A stretch of 57,244 bases of DNA from positions 1-57,244 of the IMG/VR virus record IMGVR_UViG_3300044838_000003; one strand, 5' to 3'. The notes beneath the pieces are model-generated. The model saw only the letters and a program-made list of their open reading frames with translations, made no database searches and had not been told where the DNA came from. Each line of letters starts with the position of its first letter. Positions within the stretch are counted from its first letter, which is position 1. Source of the stretch: a virus. Below, in pieces: positions 56,540-57,244 of this stretch. A program made the translations under genes and the position numbers.

Positions 56540-56881
56540 ATGACCGTGATTGAAGCACTGAGAGCGATAGACAGGCCGATCGTGATGGCATCCGAGCTTG
56601 CTCCGATCTTCGGGATTACTGCAGACGCGATGAAGTCGCGCTTGGATACCGCCCACGCCCGTGACGGCCTGACTCGTTTCAAGATGCCGTGGAACAATCA
56701 AGCCAAGTTCACCTGGACCTATTCGGTTGACGACGTGATCGCTGCCGTTGAGTCGGGGACTAGCGCGCTAACCCCTCGTAAGGCATCTCCCAAGCCTCCT
56801 GTCTCGGGAGTCACAGAACGCATCGAGCGTAAGCTTGACGCGATCCTACGTATCCACGGTATCAACCCGGAAGAGGTATGA
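56540..56881 (+). CDS. Possible helix-turn-helix protein, 113 aa
   Basis: Residues 15-40 (MASELAPIFGITADAMKSRL) look like a MerR-type helix-turn-helix, then a strand/wing (FKMPWNNQAKFTWTYSVDDV), a Pro/Lys linker and a C-terminal helix (VTERIERKLDAILRIHG) for dimerisation. TTGAGGA precedes the ATG. A small early regulator is plausible. Confidence 0.6.
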   Translation: MTVIEALRAIDRPIVMASELAPIFGITADAMKSRLDTAHARDGLTRFKMPWNNQAKFTWTYSVDDVIAAVESGTSALTPRKASPKPPVSGVTERIERKLDAILRIHGINPEEV

Positions 56882-57198
56882 TGAGTAAACTCAGCACAGC
56901 GGTCTATGTAGGCCTGGCTGCCGGCATTCTTGTCGGAGTGCCGTTGGCGATCGAGGGAACACCGATCGAGAACATCACCGAAGATAGTCCCGACTGGGAT
57001 TGCGTGATGGACGGTAACCACGTCTGCGGTCCAAACAACCCCCAGGGCAAGCCTGCCGCTTGTTACGACGACGGAGGGGTTATGGTCCAGGTTTGGCCGT
57101 GCAACCCCTGGGAGGCCGACATGGGCCATCGCCACGGTGATGGCACCACCACGTACCCGAACGGTGACGTGTTGACAGATGACGGTGAAGAGGCGTAA
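56881..57198 (+). CDS. Exported or membrane-anchored Cys-containing protein, 105 aa
   Basis: Hydrophobic N-terminus (LSTAVYVGLAAGILVGVPLA) as signal anchor, then an acidic outer part with four Cys, His and many Gly. Start chosen at the second ATG because AAGAGG sits 4-8 nt upstream. Its 3' end is repeated at window start (1-102). The promoter of the gene at 113 lies within its last codons in the circular map. Confidence 0.7.
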   Translation: MSKLSTAVYVGLAAGILVGVPLAIEGTPIENITEDSPDWDCVMDGNHVCGPNNPQGKPAACYDDGGVMVQVWPCNPWEADMGHRHGDGTTTYPNGDVLTDDGEEA

Positions 57199-57244
57199 GG
57201 TATCACTCATGGCAAAACCAACACACCAGCGGATGGCGATGCTC
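57097..57244. repeat. Terminal direct repeat, right copy
   Basis: Equals bases 1-148 with three mismatches. This copy keeps the open frame consistent with the full-length gene at 56881, so it is likely the correct version. Confidence 0.9.

Noticed and set aside
1-57244. Integrase, ParA/ParB, thymidylate synthase or a clear immunity repressor
   Set aside because: Looked for by motif (Tyr/Ser recombinase, Walker ParA, ThyX RHR) and not found; absence supports, but does not prove, a virulent phage.

Overview
This window is an essentially complete, circularly assembled genome of a tailed siphovirus of actinobacteria. The first 148 bases recur at the end (57097-57244, 3 mismatches), so the unit length is about 57,096 bp and the window opens inside a gene. 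The host very probably has a mycolic-acid envelope (Mycobacterium, Gordonia, Rhodococcus or relatives): the phage encodes a LysB-type mycolyl esterase, a two-domain LysA and a tail-tip protein with a PE-PPE/cutinase-like hydrolase front end. Gene content and order resemble my recollection of cluster A actinophages (L5/D29 type) in reverse orientation. I found no integrase, ParA or convincing immunity repressor, so a virulent lifestyle is likely.

Layout. (1) About 55.0-57.2 kb, wrapping to 1-23.7 kb, + strand: early genes, mostly with 1-4 nt overlaps. They include a cytosine methyltransferase (frameshifted here), SprT-like protease, a winged-helix protein, several small membrane or exported proteins, Cas4/RecB-like exonuclease, RecA/DnaB-like ATPase, phosphoribosyltransferase, endonuclease VII, DnaQ-like exonuclease, a primase split over two overlapping frames, metallophosphoesterase, sigma-like protein, B12-dependent ribonucleotide reductase, RNA ligase-like protein, DNA polymerase I and dCMP deaminase. 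(2) 23.66-23.76 kb: hairpin terminators between two converging transcription units. (3) 53.5 down to 23.8 kb, - strand: late genes in the order HNH nuclease, small terminase, tail-fibre group, tRNA-Trp and tRNA-Asn, LysA, LysB, large terminase, portal, MuF-like protein, scaffold, capsid, head-tail connectors, tail tube, tail chaperones with a -1 frameshift, tape measure, tail-tip proteins, holin-like membrane proteins and the last minor tail protein. (4) 53.5-55.03 kb: a 1.5 kb gene-poor divergent region with hairpins, a candidate cos site, a dense TACCCC/GGGGTA repeat cluster, a repeated TGTAACC motif, promoters and tRNA-like sequence.

How it works together: early genes start from TTGACA-type promoters, several placed so that the mRNA would be leaderless. 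They remodel nucleotide pools (RNR, dCMP deaminase, phosphoribosyltransferase) and replicate and recombine the genome (primase, helicase-like ATPase, polymerase, nucleases). Late genes package DNA from cos, build the virion and lyse the mycolate envelope.

Most unusual points: an immunoglobulin-like two-half module shared by capsid, tail tube and a distal tail protein, where it is laid out A-A-A-B-B-B; a tail fibre with fourteen near-perfect 21-residue repeats followed by a 9-residue repeat; the iteron-like intergenic region; a pair of duplicated 5' leaders; and many unreported micro-ORFs of 22-58 codons packed between larger genes.
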